Below, in pieces: positions 43,566-53,800 of a DNA stretch of 64,000 nt (positions within the stretch are counted from its first letter, which is position 1; each line of letters opens with the position of its first letter). The stretch is from NCBI GenBank assembly GCA_030650395.1, contig JAUSDY010000042.1, positions 22,804 through 86,803 on the forward strand, given 5' to 3'. A program made the translations under genes and the position numbers. Below the pieces are notes generated by a model that was not told the origin of the DNA, ran no database searches, and saw only the letters and a program-made list of their open reading frames with translations. This DNA is from Acidobacteriota bacterium (GTDB lineage: Bacteria > Acidobacteriota > Vicinamibacteria > Vicinamibacterales > UBA2999).

Positions 43566-45713
43566 CTAGGTTCTTGTTGGTGGCGCTTCACCGCGGTGGA
43601 GCGCCGCCACGCGGATCCGGACGTCGACGGCCGAGACGCCGCCGGGGAGGACCTTGAGCGGGTTGACATCCAGCTCCTGAATCTCCGGACACAATCCAAC
43701 CAATGCCGAAATCCGGAGAACAGCGTCGCCAAACGCGGCTTCGTCCAACGCGGCCGCGCCGCGGAACCCTCTGAGCAACCGCACGCCCTTCAGTGCCGCA
43801 ACCATCTCGGCGGCATCGCGATCCGTGACGGGATGGAGCCGGCAGGCAGCGTCAGCCAGCAAATCGATCAGCACGCCGCCGCTGCCGCACACCACAACGT
43901 GTCCGAACGTGGCGTCGTTGATCGCGCCCACCATCATCTCGGCGCCTTCATTGACCATCTGTTGCACGAGCAGGCCGTCCATGCGATCGCCGAGCGATCG
44001 CGTCAACTCGGCGGCGGCCCGTCGCACCGCCGACCGGTCGCCGAGGTTCAGGCGGATCGCCTTGTGCTCCGTCTTGTGCAGCAGCGCCGCGCCGACGGCC
44101 TTGATCGCGACCGGATACCCGAGCTTCGCCGCGGCCTCGGCGGCGCCGTCGATCGACGTCGCCAACAGTGAGCGCGGCATCCCAATCCCCACGGTGGCCA
44201 GCAGCGCGTTCGCTTCCACGGCGCTCAGCCAGCCGCCGCCGCGTTGCAGCGCTGATTCGACAATCCGCCGCGCCAGCCGCGGCTGCAGATCGCGCAGCTC
44301 TGGGACAACCCCTTCGGGTTGGCGGCGCCATTCGGCATACGCCGCGACGCGCGCCATGGCAATCGCTGCGGGCTCCGGAAACGAATAGCACGGTACGGCG
44401 GCCAGTGCCGTGGGCGCCGCGTCACTGCGCATGAAGATGCCGCACACCGGCTTGCCCGACGCGGCCGACGCGGCCGCCGCGATCGCCTCAGCCACCTTGT
44501 CGGTATCGGTCATCAGCGGCGGAATGAAGATGACTAGAACGCTGTCGACCGCCTCGTCCTTCAGCAATAGCTCCAGCGCGCGGCCGTAATGATCCGGTGG
44601 CGCCGACGCCAGTATGTCGACCGGATCGCCGACACGGGCGGCCTCGGGCAGAAACGACCGCAGCTGCGCTTTCGTCTGCTCGGACAGTTCGGAGACGACG
44701 AGCCCGTGCGCCTGGCAGGCATCGGCCGCGAGAATGCCGGGTCCGCCGGCGTTGGTGAGGATGGCGACGCGCCGGCCGCGCGGCAGCGGTTGCCGCGCCA
44801 GCATCGTGGCGACGTCGAACAACTCCGTGACCGTGTCGGTGCGAATCACGCCGGCTTGATGAAACAGCGCATCGACGAAGTCATCCGACGAGGCGAGCGC
44901 ACCGGTGTGCGATGCGGCGGCGCGCGCGCCGGCGGCTGAGCGGCCGGATTTCAACGCCACGATCGGCTTGCGCCGGCTAATGCGGCGCGCCGTGCGGCTG
45001 AACTTCGCCGGGTTTCCGAAGCTCTCGAGGTACAAGAGGATGACCGACGTGCGCGGATCGTGTTCCCAGTGCTGCAGCAGATCGTTGCCCGACACGTCGG
45101 CTTTGTTGCCAATCGACACGAAACTCGCGAAGCCGATGTTCAGCTGTCGTGCGTAGTCGAGAATCGCCAGGCCAAGCGCCCCGCTTTGCGTCGACATCGC
45201 AACGTTACCCGCGGGCGGGTACACGGGGGAGAACGTCGCATTCATCGCGAACCGTGGATCGGTATTGAGCAGGCCCATGCAGTTCGGTCCGATCAACCGG
45301 CAACCAGCGTCGCGAATCCGCAGGACCAGCACCTGCTCCCGGGCTCGGCCTTCCTCGCCGCATTCGCCGAACCCGGCGCTGATGATGCAGATGGCTGGTA
45401 CGCCCCTGGCCAGGCAGTCATCGACCGCGCCGGCCACCTGCGCGGCTGGCACGGCGATCACGGCTAGGTCCACATCTTGAGGAACGTCCGAAACGCGCGC
45501 GTACGCCTTCAGCCCCTGAATGGTTTCGGCAACCGGATGAATGGGGATCACGGCGCCAGTGAAACCCGTGGCGACGAGGTTGTGCAGGACTTCGGAGCCG
45601 ATCTTGTTGCGCGTGCGACTCGCGCCGATGACGGCAATCGCCCTGGGCTCGAAGAACGGCCTCAGGGTATCGGTAGGATGAGACAGCACAGCGGTATGGC
45701 GCGATGGATTCAT
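43566..45713 (-). CDS. ADP-forming acyl-CoA synthetase (acetyl-CoA synthetase type, alpha and beta domains fused)
   Basis: The 715-residue product has a CoA-binding domain (FFEPRAIAVIGASRTRNKIG), a succinyl-CoA-synthetase-like ligase domain with the phospho-His region (SQSGALGLAILDYA; ASHTGALASSDD), and a C-terminal ATP-grasp domain (YPVAIKAVGAALLHKTEHKAI; EGAEMMVGAINDATFGHVV). It should interconvert acyl-CoA and acid with ADP to ATP. In Pat-type relatives a GNAT domain is attached; here it is absent, while a GNAT of that type is fused to an oxidase at 20072. I chose the ATG at 45713. Confidence 0.9.
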   Translation of the reverse strand: MNPSRHTAVLSHPTDTLRPFFEPRAIAVIGASRTRNKIGSEVLHNLVATGFTGAVIPIHPVAETIQGLKAYARVSDVPQDVDLAVIAVPAAQVAGAVDDCLARGVPAICIISAGFGECGEEGRAREQVLVLRIRDAGCRLIGPNCMGLLNTDPRFAMNATFSPVYPPAGNVAMSTQSGALGLAILDYARQLNIGFASFVSIGNKADVSGNDLLQHWEHDPRTSVILLYLESFGNPAKFSRTARRISRRKPIVALKSGRSAAGARAAASHTGALASSDDFVDALFHQAGVIRTDTVTELFDVATMLARQPLPRGRRVAILTNAGGPGILAADACQAHGLVVSELSEQTKAQLRSFLPEAARVGDPVDILASAPPDHYGRALELLLKDEAVDSVLVIFIPPLMTDTDKVAEAIAAAASAASGKPVCGIFMRSDAAPTALAAVPCYSFPEPAAIAMARVAAYAEWRRQPEGVVPELRDLQPRLARRIVESALQRGGGWLSAVEANALLATVGIGMPRSLLATSIDGAAEAAAKLGYPVAIKAVGAALLHKTEHKAIRLNLGDRSAVRRAAAELTRSLGDRMDGLLVQQMVNEGAEMMVGAINDATFGHVVVCGSGGVLIDLLADAACRLHPVTDRDAAEMVAALKGVRLLRGFRGAAALDEAAFGDAVLRISALVGLCPEIQELDVNPLKVLPGGVSAVDVRIRVAALHRGEAPPTRT

Positions 45714-45727
45714 CGCCGTCTTGCACT

Positions 45728-45742
45728 GCACTTATCGCGCCG
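45728..45742 (-). promoter_or_regulatory. possible sigma-54 promoter of the acyl-CoA synthetase
   Basis: The minus strand reads CGGCGCGATAAGTGC (GG-N10-GC, weaker match). The predicted start is three bases before the ATG at 45713. Confidence 0.35.
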
Positions 45743-45782
45743 TTTCAATGCGCCCGCGATCGCCAACCGGCCCGCATTTCGA

Positions 45783-45817
45783 GCGGGGAAAAATACCCGC
45801 CGATGGGAAATCGTCGT
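45783..45817. promoter_or_regulatory. pair of palindrome-like sites between divergent promoters
   Basis: GCGGGGAAAAATACCCGC (45783-45800) is a strong inverted repeat. A weaker GATGGGAAATCGTCGT lies about 19 bp further on. They sit between the acyl-CoA synthetase and USP-cytochrome promoters. Confidence 0.45.
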
Positions 45818-45871
45818 GAATGCGCGTTCTTCAATACCGGCCCGGGCCCGTGTTTCCGGAGCGGAACACCG

Positions 45872-45886
45872 TGGCATGAACGTTGC
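45872..45886 (+). promoter_or_regulatory. candidate sigma-54 promoter of the USP-cytochrome c fusion
   Basis: TGGCATGAACGTTGC followed by CTTA is nearly identical to the promoter of the second fusion gene (TGGCATGAGCGTTGC at 55628). The expected start near 45898 gives an 18-base leader. Confidence 0.62.
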
Positions 45887-45915
45887 CTTAACGAACGATC
45901 AGAAGGGGCAGGATC

Positions 45916-46857
45916 ATGATGAGGGAAATCAAAACCATTCTCGTGCCGGTCGATTTCAGCGCCGGCTCCGCATGGGCTCTCGACTATGCGCAGATGGTGG
46001 CGAAACGGTTCGGGGCGGCGATTCACCTCGTGCACGTCTGCGAAGTGCCCTCCATGGCAACCGCTTCGATGGACGTGTATGCGATCGCGTACTCCGATTT
46101 CAGCCAGCGCCTCGGCGATGAGGCCGAGCGCGAGCTGGCCGGAATTGCGGCCGGCATCCAGGGCGTCAAGACCTCCACCGAGATCCTGTTCGGAAACCCC
46201 GCGCGCTGCATCGTCACCGCGGCCACGACCAACAACGCCGACCTGATCGTGATGGGCACGCACGGCCACGGGCCGATCGCGCACGTCGTGATGGGCAATG
46301 TCGCCGAGCGAGTGGTGCGGACGGCACCGTGCCCCGTCCTTACAGTACGCGAGCCGCGCGCGGCGGACTGGCATAAGCCCCATGCCCGCGTGGCGCAGAT
46401 GGTCGCAGGGCTCGTGATGGCCGTGGTGCTGTCACCCTGGTTGACCACCGGCGTCGCCGCACAGGTCGTGCCGCCGCCGGCGCCTGCGCCGGTGGTAGCG
46501 GACCCGGTGACCGAAATGCGCCAGCGGATCACGGGCGGTGCGACGTTCCGCACCTATTGCGCGAGCTGCCACGGCACGGCGGCGCGCGGCGACGGGCCGC
46601 TGGCGGAGAACATGCGGCGCAAGCCGGCAGACCTCACCGAGATCGCCAAACGCAATGGCGGCCTGTTCCCAACAGACATGGTGTTCCGGACGATCGACGG
46701 CCGGCAACCGGTGCGCGGGCACGGCGGCGCCGACATGCCGGTGTGGGGCGACACGTTCATGAAATCACGCGAAGGCGGCGACGCCGATACCGTGCGCGAA
46801 ACCATCGAGTCGCTGGTGAGGTTCCTCGAGTCGTTGCAGACCAGGCCGGTTCACTGA
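45916..46857 (+). CDS. universal stress protein-membrane helix-cytochrome c fusion (full-length)
   Basis: One frame of 313 codons joins a complete Usp domain (residues 1-146: IKTILVPVDFSAGSAWALDY; MGTHGHGPIAHVVMGNVAER), a membrane helix or internal signal (162-183, MVAGLVMAVVLSPWLTTGVAAQ without its last residues) and a mono-heme cytochrome c (heme CASCH 215-219, likely axial Met274 in GADMPVW). The Usp part would be in the cytoplasm and the heme in the periplasm. GGGGCAGGATC precedes the first ATG. A second gene at 55672 has the same order. Known USPs are not, to my knowledge, fused to cytochromes. A cleaved or separately started cytochrome cannot be excluded. Confidence 0.85.
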   Translation: MMREIKTILVPVDFSAGSAWALDYAQMVAKRFGAAIHLVHVCEVPSMATASMDVYAIAYSDFSQRLGDEAERELAGIAAGIQGVKTSTEILFGNPARCIVTAATTNNADLIVMGTHGHGPIAHVVMGNVAERVVRTAPCPVLTVREPRAADWHKPHARVAQMVAGLVMAVVLSPWLTTGVAAQVVPPPAPAPVVADPVTEMRQRITGGATFRTYCASCHGTAARGDGPLAENMRRKPADLTEIAKRNGGLFPTDMVFRTIDGRQPVRGHGGADMPVWGDTFMKSREGGDADTVRETIESLVRFLESLQTRPVH

Positions 46858-46873
46858 AGGGGAAGGGCAACCC

Positions 46874-47575
46874 ATGGCCATCGCCACTCTCGACAAGACC
46901 GACACCCTCATTCGTGACGCCGTGACGCAACAGCTCGAATGGGACTCGGAGGTTGATTCGCGCGACATCGCGGCAATGGTCCGCGACGGCGTTGTGACCC
47001 TGGTGGGCTACATCGGCTCCTACGCCGGCAAGCTGGCGGCGGAGCGCGCCGTCAAGCGTGTCCGCGGCGTCCGCGTTGTCGCCAACGACATCCAGGTGCG
47101 GCTGCGCCTCGAGCGGCCTGACCCGGACCTGGCGGCCGACGTTGCGACGATGCTGAAGCTGCGCTCGGCGATTCCGCAATCGGTACAGGCGGTCGTCCAC
47201 AACGGGCATGTCACCCTCACCGGCGCCGTGCCGACGCTGCTCATCGGCGCAATCACAACCAACGCCGTGCGCCACATCGACGGCGTCAAGGGCATTGCCA
47301 ATCACCTGCAGGTTCTCCCAGCGGCGACGACTCGTGATCTGCGGCGCCGCATTGGGCAGACGCTGCACCGCAGCGCCGAGTTCGATGCGCGCCATCTGAC
47401 GATCGTCATCGAAGGCTCGATCGTCACGCTCGACGGCGAAGTTGATTCGTGGGCGGAGGCAGAGGCGGCCGAACAGGCGGTCATGCACGCTCCCGGCGTG
47501 ACGGAAGTCGACAACCGGATCAGGGTGAGTCCGCACCTCGTGCCTGTTCCACCGCCCGACTTCGAGATCTGCTGA
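46874..47575 (+). CDS. three-BON-domain protein
   Basis: The 233-residue product has three BON repeats, each ending in a VxxDI-type strand: DGVVTLVGYIGSYAGKLAAE, NGHVTLTGAVPTLLIGAITT and GSIVTLDGEVDSWAEAEAAE. There is no signal peptide. BON proteins bind phospholipid or other envelope parts and are often stress-induced. The ATG follows GGGCAAC 16 bp after the USP-cytochrome gene, so the two are probably one operon. Confidence 0.9.
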   Translation: MAIATLDKTDTLIRDAVTQQLEWDSEVDSRDIAAMVRDGVVTLVGYIGSYAGKLAAERAVKRVRGVRVVANDIQVRLRLERPDPDLAADVATMLKLRSAIPQSVQAVVHNGHVTLTGAVPTLLIGAITTNAVRHIDGVKGIANHLQVLPAATTRDLRRRIGQTLHRSAEFDARHLTIVIEGSIVTLDGEVDSWAEAEAAEQAVMHAPGVTEVDNRIRVSPHLVPVPPPDFEIC

Positions 47576-47576
47576 C

Positions 47577-47792
47577 GTGACCCGCTTGCTGTGTCTTGCG
47601 CTGATCGTGCTGGCCGGCGTGGCCGGCCGGCCCGTGTATGCGCGGGACGCGCCCGGGATGACGGTGCTGACCGGCAGCGTTGAGGAATACCTCGTGCGCC
47701 CGGGCGACACCCTTGCGAGCGTGAGCGCGAGATTCGGCAAGGAGCAACGCGGCGTGGCCGTCGACGTCACGAAAGAAACGACTCTTTATTGA
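47577..47792 (+). CDS. short secreted LysM-like protein, probably truncated
   Basis: The 71-residue product starts at GTG one base after the BON gene stop. It has a signal peptide (LALIVLAGVAGRPVYA) and one partial LysM motif (EYLVRPGDTLASVSARFG). LysM proteins such as L,D-transpeptidases continue with a catalytic domain; here the frame ends after VTKETTLY, so it is probably a stump. A stand-alone peptidoglycan binder is possible. Confidence 0.55.
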   Translation: MTRLLCLALIVLAGVAGRPVYARDAPGMTVLTGSVEEYLVRPGDTLASVSARFGKEQRGVAVDVTKETTLY

Positions 47793-47842
47793 GGGCTGTG
47801 GCGTTGGCCTTTCTCTTGCACCACAACCGAACAGCGAACACC

Positions 47843-48184
47843 ATGTTCAGACTCTCTGTTCTCGCCATCGTGCTGACAATGGGAATTGGTCCAAACGCGG
47901 CCATTCTGTGCCGCAGTTGGTGTCCCGGCGGGAACGTGCCACAACCGTGTCACCGCGAGCTGGCTTCGCCGGCAGCCGTCGCTGGCGATTGTTGTGATAG
48001 TCGAGCGACGAGCCTCACCGCGGTCCTGTTCGGCGAGGCGCGCCAGGGCGTCGTCTCTTCGAATGGGGAACCTGCCGCCCCCCGGTATCACGCTGCGGTC
48101 TCGCCGGCCGGCGTCCGTCCTGGCCATCGGCATGGACCGCGCTGTTCGTACGATAACCGTCTCGCAACGGTCCTCAGGATCTGA
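47843..48184 (+). CDS. small secreted Cys-rich protein preceding the metal efflux operon
   Basis: The 113-residue product has a signal peptide (LSVLAIVLTMGIGPNAAI) and a compact Cys/His-rich part (CRSWC, PCHREL, DCCDS), then a disordered tail. Similar small Cys-rich secreted proteins often precede copper or silver efflux genes; a periplasmic metal-binding role is inferred. No start is certain; the ATG at 47843 gives the signal peptide. Not a recognised named family. Confidence 0.5.
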   Translation: MFRLSVLAIVLTMGIGPNAAILCRSWCPGGNVPQPCHRELASPAAVAGDCCDSRATSLTAVLFGEARQGVVSSNGEPAAPRYHAAVSPAGVRPGHRHGPRCSYDNRLATVLRI

Positions 48185-48304
48185 ACCGCTCTTCGACGCC
48201 GCCGATCTGAACACCGATCGCGCGGGTCTCTCGCCCGGCATCTCACACAACAGTTGTCACGACGTGCGTCAATCGTTGACGGGCGTCAGGTCAGGGTCAT
48301 AGCC

Positions 48305-49567
48305 ATGATGCGTTCGACCATTCTTCGAGCTGGTTTCGTCGCTGCGATGGCCAGCGCGGTGCTGGCACGCGAGGCCACGGCGCAGCCGGCCCCGTCGCTT
48401 CCATCTCCGCTCAGCCTGGGCGATGTCATCCGCATCGCGGGCGAGCGGCGAGATGAGATCGGTGCGGCGCGGGCGCGCGCTCTTGCTGCGGAAGCGCGAC
48501 CGACGATTGTGTCGGCACTCGAAGACCCGATGATTTCGCCCTCGCTCGATCACCTGCCCTTCATGTGGGGTGGCGCCGACGTCAGCGTGACCATCGAGCA
48601 ACAGATTCCCTTGTCCGGAATCCGCCGGCATCGACGCGCATCCGCCCTGGCCGACGTCGATCGGCTGCGCGCCGGCGTAAATCGGACGACCCTCGATGTG
48701 GGCGTGCAAGCCGCCAACGCGTTTCTGATGTTGCAGGAGCAACGCCGCAATGCCGCGCTCGTCGATGAACAGATCGGTTTCGCGCGGGACGTGGTGGCGG
48801 CAGCGAACGCGCGTTATGCCGGCGGGACGTCACCTCAGGCGGACGTGCTGCGCGCTGAAGTCGAGGTGGCGCGGCTGGACGCCGTTGGGAAGGCGCTGGC
48901 CTGGGAAGTGCGAAGCGCAGAGGCGATGCTCAACGCAAGCCTCGCCCTGGACGCGGACCTGCCAGTGCCGGAACTGGCTCCGCTTACGTTCGCCGAGCCG
49001 ATCCCCGCCTGGACGACGATTAAGGCAGCGTTGACGACGCGGCCGGAGCTTGTCGCCGGACGCGCCGAGATCGCCCGCGCCGAGGCCGACGTGCTGGTGA
49101 TGCGTGACATGTACCGGCCGATGGCAACCATCCGGACGGGGCCCGCATACACGATGGCCGAGGGTCGCGGCTGGATGGCGATGGTCGGTGTCAGCCTGCC
49201 GATCTGGCGCGGAAAGCTGCGCGCGGGTGTCGCCGAAGCGCAGGCGATGCGCGCCATGTCTGAAGCGGACCTGCGCGCGATGACCCGGATGATCGAAGGC
49301 GACGCTGCCGTCGCCGTGAATCAGCTTCGAGCCGCGCGCGATCGACAGGGCGCCCTCCGCAATGACGTGTTGCCACGCGCCCGGATGGTGATCGAACCCG
49401 CGGTCGCGGGTTACGCATCGGGACAGTTGCCGCTCGTCAGCGTGATCGAGGCGGTCCAGGCCCTCTGGCTGGTCCAGTCCGACCTGATCGCCGCCGACAC
49501 CACTCTCGGTCTCGCGTGGGCGCGACTCGGACGCGCCATTGGATCGTACGAGGCGATCATCCCATGA
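48305..49567 (+). CDS. TolC-like outer-membrane factor of metal efflux (CusC-type)
   Basis: The 420-residue product has a signal peptide (ending EATAQPA) and the repeated coiled-coil layout of outer-membrane efflux proteins (SLGDVIRIAGERRDEIGAAR; ANARYAGGTSPQADVLRAEV; GYASGQLPLVSVIEA). It would form the trans-periplasmic tunnel of the RND pump encoded downstream. Its stop overlaps the start of the adaptor gene (ATGA). Confidence 0.88.
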   Translation: MMRSTILRAGFVAAMASAVLAREATAQPAPSLPSPLSLGDVIRIAGERRDEIGAARARALAAEARPTIVSALEDPMISPSLDHLPFMWGGADVSVTIEQQIPLSGIRRHRRASALADVDRLRAGVNRTTLDVGVQAANAFLMLQEQRRNAALVDEQIGFARDVVAAANARYAGGTSPQADVLRAEVEVARLDAVGKALAWEVRSAEAMLNASLALDADLPVPELAPLTFAEPIPAWTTIKAALTTRPELVAGRAEIARAEADVLVMRDMYRPMATIRTGPAYTMAEGRGWMAMVGVSLPIWRGKLRAGVAEAQAMRAMSEADLRAMTRMIEGDAAVAVNQLRAARDRQGALRNDVLPRARMVIEPAVAGYASGQLPLVSVIEAVQALWLVQSDLIAADTTLGLAWARLGRAIGSYEAIIP

Positions 49568-50808
49568 CACCCCTACTTGCACGCGTTACCTCACTAGTCG
49601 CAGCTGTCGTGGCAACCGCGATGCTATTCAGCGGTGCGTTGTGGATTCAGCGTTCCCGCGATGCGTGGCCATTCCCGCCCGCCCCGCAGGCAGCTGCTCC
49701 AGCGGCCATCGCACCGGCCGTTCCGGCGACAGACGCGGGATCCGCGCACAACCGGGTGGCGATCGACGTCACGTCGTCCACCCTTCAGCAACTCGGCGTA
49801 CGCCTCGAGACGGTCGCCCGCGAATCGCTGACCGAGGTGGTGCGAGCCGTGGCGACCGTCGTGCCGGACGAATCACGAATCTCTCACGTGCACACCCGGG
49901 TGTCGGGATGGGTGGAGCAGCTCGACGTCAATACGACGGGCGAGACGGTTCGCGCCGGGCAACCACTCGCGCACATCTTTTCGCAGGAACTCTTCTCCTC
50001 CCAGACTGAGTATCTCGCCATCCGCAAGACAACGTCGGCATCGGGTATTACGAGTGTGGTCGTGGCGGGCGGGCGGACGCGACTGGGCGTCCTCGGCATG
50101 ACGCCCGCAGACATCGACGCCATCGAGCAGACGGGCGAGCCGAAGCGTCTGTTCACGGTCGCCGCGCCCCGAAGCGGCGTGGTGGTGAACCGCGGCGTGA
50201 CCGTGGGCGCCGCGGTCGACCCGTCGACCACTTTGCTCACGATTGCCGACCTCTCGCGCGTGTGGATTCTCGCGGAAGTGCCGGAGGCGAATATTGCCAG
50301 CGTGAACATCAGCACGCGGGCGCTGGTGGACTTTCCAGCTTCCGGGCTGGCTCCATTTGGGGCGCGCATCGACTTCATCTATCCGACCTTATCCGAACGG
50401 ACTCGTACGCTACGAGTTCGCCTGTCTGCCGCCAATCCGAAGGGCGCGCTCAGACCAGGGCTTTACGGCACCGTTGCTTTCGAATCGACTGGGCCGTCAG
50501 TCATCACCGTGCCGCGTGACGCCGTGGTCGACACAGGCGAACAGCAACACGTGTTTGTGGCCACCGGTGACCGGTTCGAACCGAGAACGGTCACGCTTGG
50601 CGTTCAGCTGGCGGATCGAGTCGAGATCCGCACAGGGCTCGACGACGGCGAACGGATCGTCGCGGCGGGCGTGTTCCTGCTGGATTCTGAAAGCCGGCTT
50701 CGGGCGACGGGAGGCGGAGGCGGACATAGCGGCCACGGCGCTCCCGCCGCGACCGGGAAGACGCCGGCTCCGCCGGCAACCGACCCGCACCCGGGCCATA
50801 GGCCGTAA
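49564..50808 (+). CDS. RND efflux periplasmic adaptor (CusB-type)
   Basis: The 414-residue product has an N-terminal membrane or lipid anchor helix, the barrel-sandwich and hairpin region (HTRVSGWVEQLDVNTTGETV; GQPLAHIFSQELFSSQTEYL), an adaptor beta barrel (VAAPRSGVVVNRGVTVG; RVWILAEVPEANI) and a C-terminal His/Gly tail (GGGGHSGHGAP; DPHPGHRP). The His-rich tail may bind metal. It links the outer-membrane factor and the inner-membrane pump. Confidence 0.9.
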   Translation: MTPLLARVTSLVAAVVATAMLFSGALWIQRSRDAWPFPPAPQAAAPAAIAPAVPATDAGSAHNRVAIDVTSSTLQQLGVRLETVARESLTEVVRAVATVVPDESRISHVHTRVSGWVEQLDVNTTGETVRAGQPLAHIFSQELFSSQTEYLAIRKTTSASGITSVVVAGGRTRLGVLGMTPADIDAIEQTGEPKRLFTVAAPRSGVVVNRGVTVGAAVDPSTTLLTIADLSRVWILAEVPEANIASVNISTRALVDFPASGLAPFGARIDFIYPTLSERTRTLRVRLSAANPKGALRPGLYGTVAFESTGPSVITVPRDAVVDTGEQQHVFVATGDRFEPRTVTLGVQLADRVEIRTGLDDGERIVAAGVFLLDSESRLRATGGGGGHSGHGAPAATGKTPAPPATDPHPGHRP

Positions 50809-50810
50809 CC

Positions 50811-53800
50811 ATGGTGGAACGCATCATCGAACTGTCGGTTCGCCACCGCTGGGTGGTGTTCGGGGCGGTGCTCGTGCTGACCCTGTGGGCGGTCGACTCG
50901 GTCCGCAAGACGCCGCTCGATGCGCTGCCGGACCTGTCCGACCCGCAAGTGATCATCTACACCGAGTGGATGGGGCGCAGCCCCGATCTGGTCGAGGACC
51001 AGATCACCTACCCATTGGTGCGCGCTCTGCAGAGCACGCCAGGCATCGCAACCGTTCGCGGCTACTCGATGTTTGGAATGAGTTTCACCTACGCCATCTT
51101 CGCGGATGGCACCGACATCTACTGGGCGCGCACGCGCGTGCTGGAACAGCTCGGGCGCGTGCAACAACTGCTGCCGCCCGATGTCTCACCGACGCTCGGT
51201 CCCGATGCAAGCGGTCTTGGCTGGGTTTACCAGTACGTCTTGAAGGATGGCAGCGGGCGCATGGATCTCGCCGAGCTGCGGGCCCTGCAGGACTTCACCG
51301 TGCGGCCGGCGTTGCAGGCCGTCACCGGCGTGGCGGAAGTGGCTTCCCTTGGCGGCTTCGAGCGCCAGTATCAAATCGTGATCGATCCTGATCGGTTGGT
51401 CGGCTTCGGGCTCACCTTGACCGATGTCACCCGGTCCGTGCGCGACGCCAATGCCGAAGTCGGGGCCCGCGTGCTCGAACTCGCGGGCCGTGAGTACGTG
51501 CTGCGCGGTCGCGGCTACGTCAAGACGCTGGCCGACCTCGAACAGAGCGTGGTGGCCGTTGGCGCGGGCGGCACGCCCATCCGGCTGGGCGACGTGGCGA
51601 GTGTCCGCTTCGGCCCTGAGATCCGTCGCGGCGCGGCCGACTGGAACGGTACCGGTGAAGCGGTCGGCGGCATCGTTGTGATGCGCATCGGCTCGAATGC
51701 GCTGCGGGTCATCCAGGCCCTTGAAGTGCAGATCTCGACCTTGCGGCTTCCGGACGGTGTTCAGCTCATTCCGACCTACGACCGTTCAGAGCTCATCCTT
51801 GGCTCGGTGCAGACGCTGACGCAGACGCTGATGCAGCAGGCGGTGATCGTGACGATCATCTGCCTCGTGTTCCTGTTCCACGCACGCTCTGCGCTGATCG
51901 TCATGATCGTGTTGCCGTTGTCCGTGCTGATGTCCTTCATCGCGATTCGCCATCTGGGCCTGTCGTCGAACATCATGTCGCTCGGCGGCATCGCGATTGC
52001 GATCGGCGAGCTCGCGGACGCGGTGATCGTTCTGATCGAGAACGCCCACGTCCGGCTCGCGGCGGCGCCACAACAGTCCGATCGCAAACAGGTCATTGTC
52101 AACGCGTGCAAGGAAGTCGGGCGGCCGATCTTCTTCTCGCTGCTGCTCATCACGATCAGCTTTCTGCCGATCTTTACTCTGGCGGGCCAGGCGGGGAAGC
52201 TGTTCACCCCGCTCGCGTACACCAAGACGTTCGCGATGTTTGCCGCCGCCATCTTGTCGATCACGCTGGCACCACCGTTGATGGTGCTCCTCCTGCGGGG
52301 CCGCTTCCGCACCGAGGCGACCAATCCTGTCAGCCGGATCCTCAGCGCTCTCTATCGGCCGATCGCGGTGTTGATGGTGCGGTTCCGGATCGTCGTCGTC
52401 GCGCTGGCCGTTCTCCTGATGATCGCGACCGTGCCGGTGTTTCAGCGCCTCGGCTCGGAGTTCATGCCGCCGCTCGACGAAGGGTCACTGCTCGTGATGC
52501 CGACGACGTTTCCGGGAATCGCGATTGAGGAGGCCCGCCGCGCGCTGACGATACAAGACCGCATCATTATGAGCTTCCCTGAAGTGGCGTCCGTACATGG
52601 CAAGGTCGGTCGCGCCGAGACGGCCACCGATCCCGCCCAGTTGGACATGATCGAATCGGTGATCGCGCTGCGTCCACGCGACGCGTGGCCGACCACTTAT
52701 ACAGTCCGTTGGTACAGCACCCTCGCGCCGGACTGGGTGAAGCGGGCGCTGCGGCCGGTGTGGCCGGAGCAGCGCGCACGGACGCTGGCGGAGTTGTCGA
52801 GAGATCTGGACGTAGCCCTGCAAATGCCCGGCTACCAGATGGCAATTGCGCCGCCGATCCGTACCCGGATCGACATGCTCTCGACTGGGGTCAGGACGCC
52901 GGTCGGCATCAAGGTGCTTGGCGACGATCTCACCGAAATCGAACGCATCAGCGTGGATCTCGAGGGCATGCTACGAGAGGTCCCTGGCACGCGGAGCACA
53001 TTCGCCGAGCGCCAGACGGGGCGTGAGTACATCGACATTACGCCGAACCGCGACGCCATCGCGCGATATGGCTTGACCGTCAGGGATGTGCAGGACGTCG
53101 TGGAGGCAGCCGTCGGAGGCATGACGGTATCGACGGCCATCGCGGGGCGCGCGCGCTTCTCAATCAACGTGCGCTACGCAGCGGATCAACGCGCCGACCC
53201 GCAGGCGCTGCGCCGCATTCTCGTGCCCGTGCAGTCGACGGCCAGCGTGATGGACTTCGGCGGCGGCAATGCAGGTGCCGGAGCCAGTGCCCAGGGCGGC
53301 GGCATGGCCGGGACTCCTGCCGGCGGATCCGGAGGAGGGATGGGCGGGTCCATGTCCGGTGGCGGCGGCCCTTCCGGCCGGCCGGTTGGCGGCGCCACGT
53401 CATCCGCACCTGCGGCACCGGCGATGGCAGGGCTCACGACGTCGCCCGACCTCATGGAGCAATGGCGTCAGCCAGGTGCAGCCGTGCCGCTCGGCGAGCT
53501 GGCCGATGTGCGCGTGACTACCGGACCCCCGATGATCAAGGACGAGAACGGCGTGCTGGTCGGCTACGTGTTCGCCGACATCGATCAGACCGAACGCGAT
53601 CTTGGCGGCTGGGTGAATGACGCCAAGGCCGTCGTTGCCTCGCGCCTTGCCGTGCCGGCTGGATATCGACTGCAGTGGACGGGGCAATACGAGTTCCTCG
53701 CCGAGATGGAAGCGCGACTGCGATATGTCATCCCACTGACGCTCATTCTCGTCGTCGTGCTGCTCTACCTGTCGATGCGCGGATGGCCGCAGACATTCCT

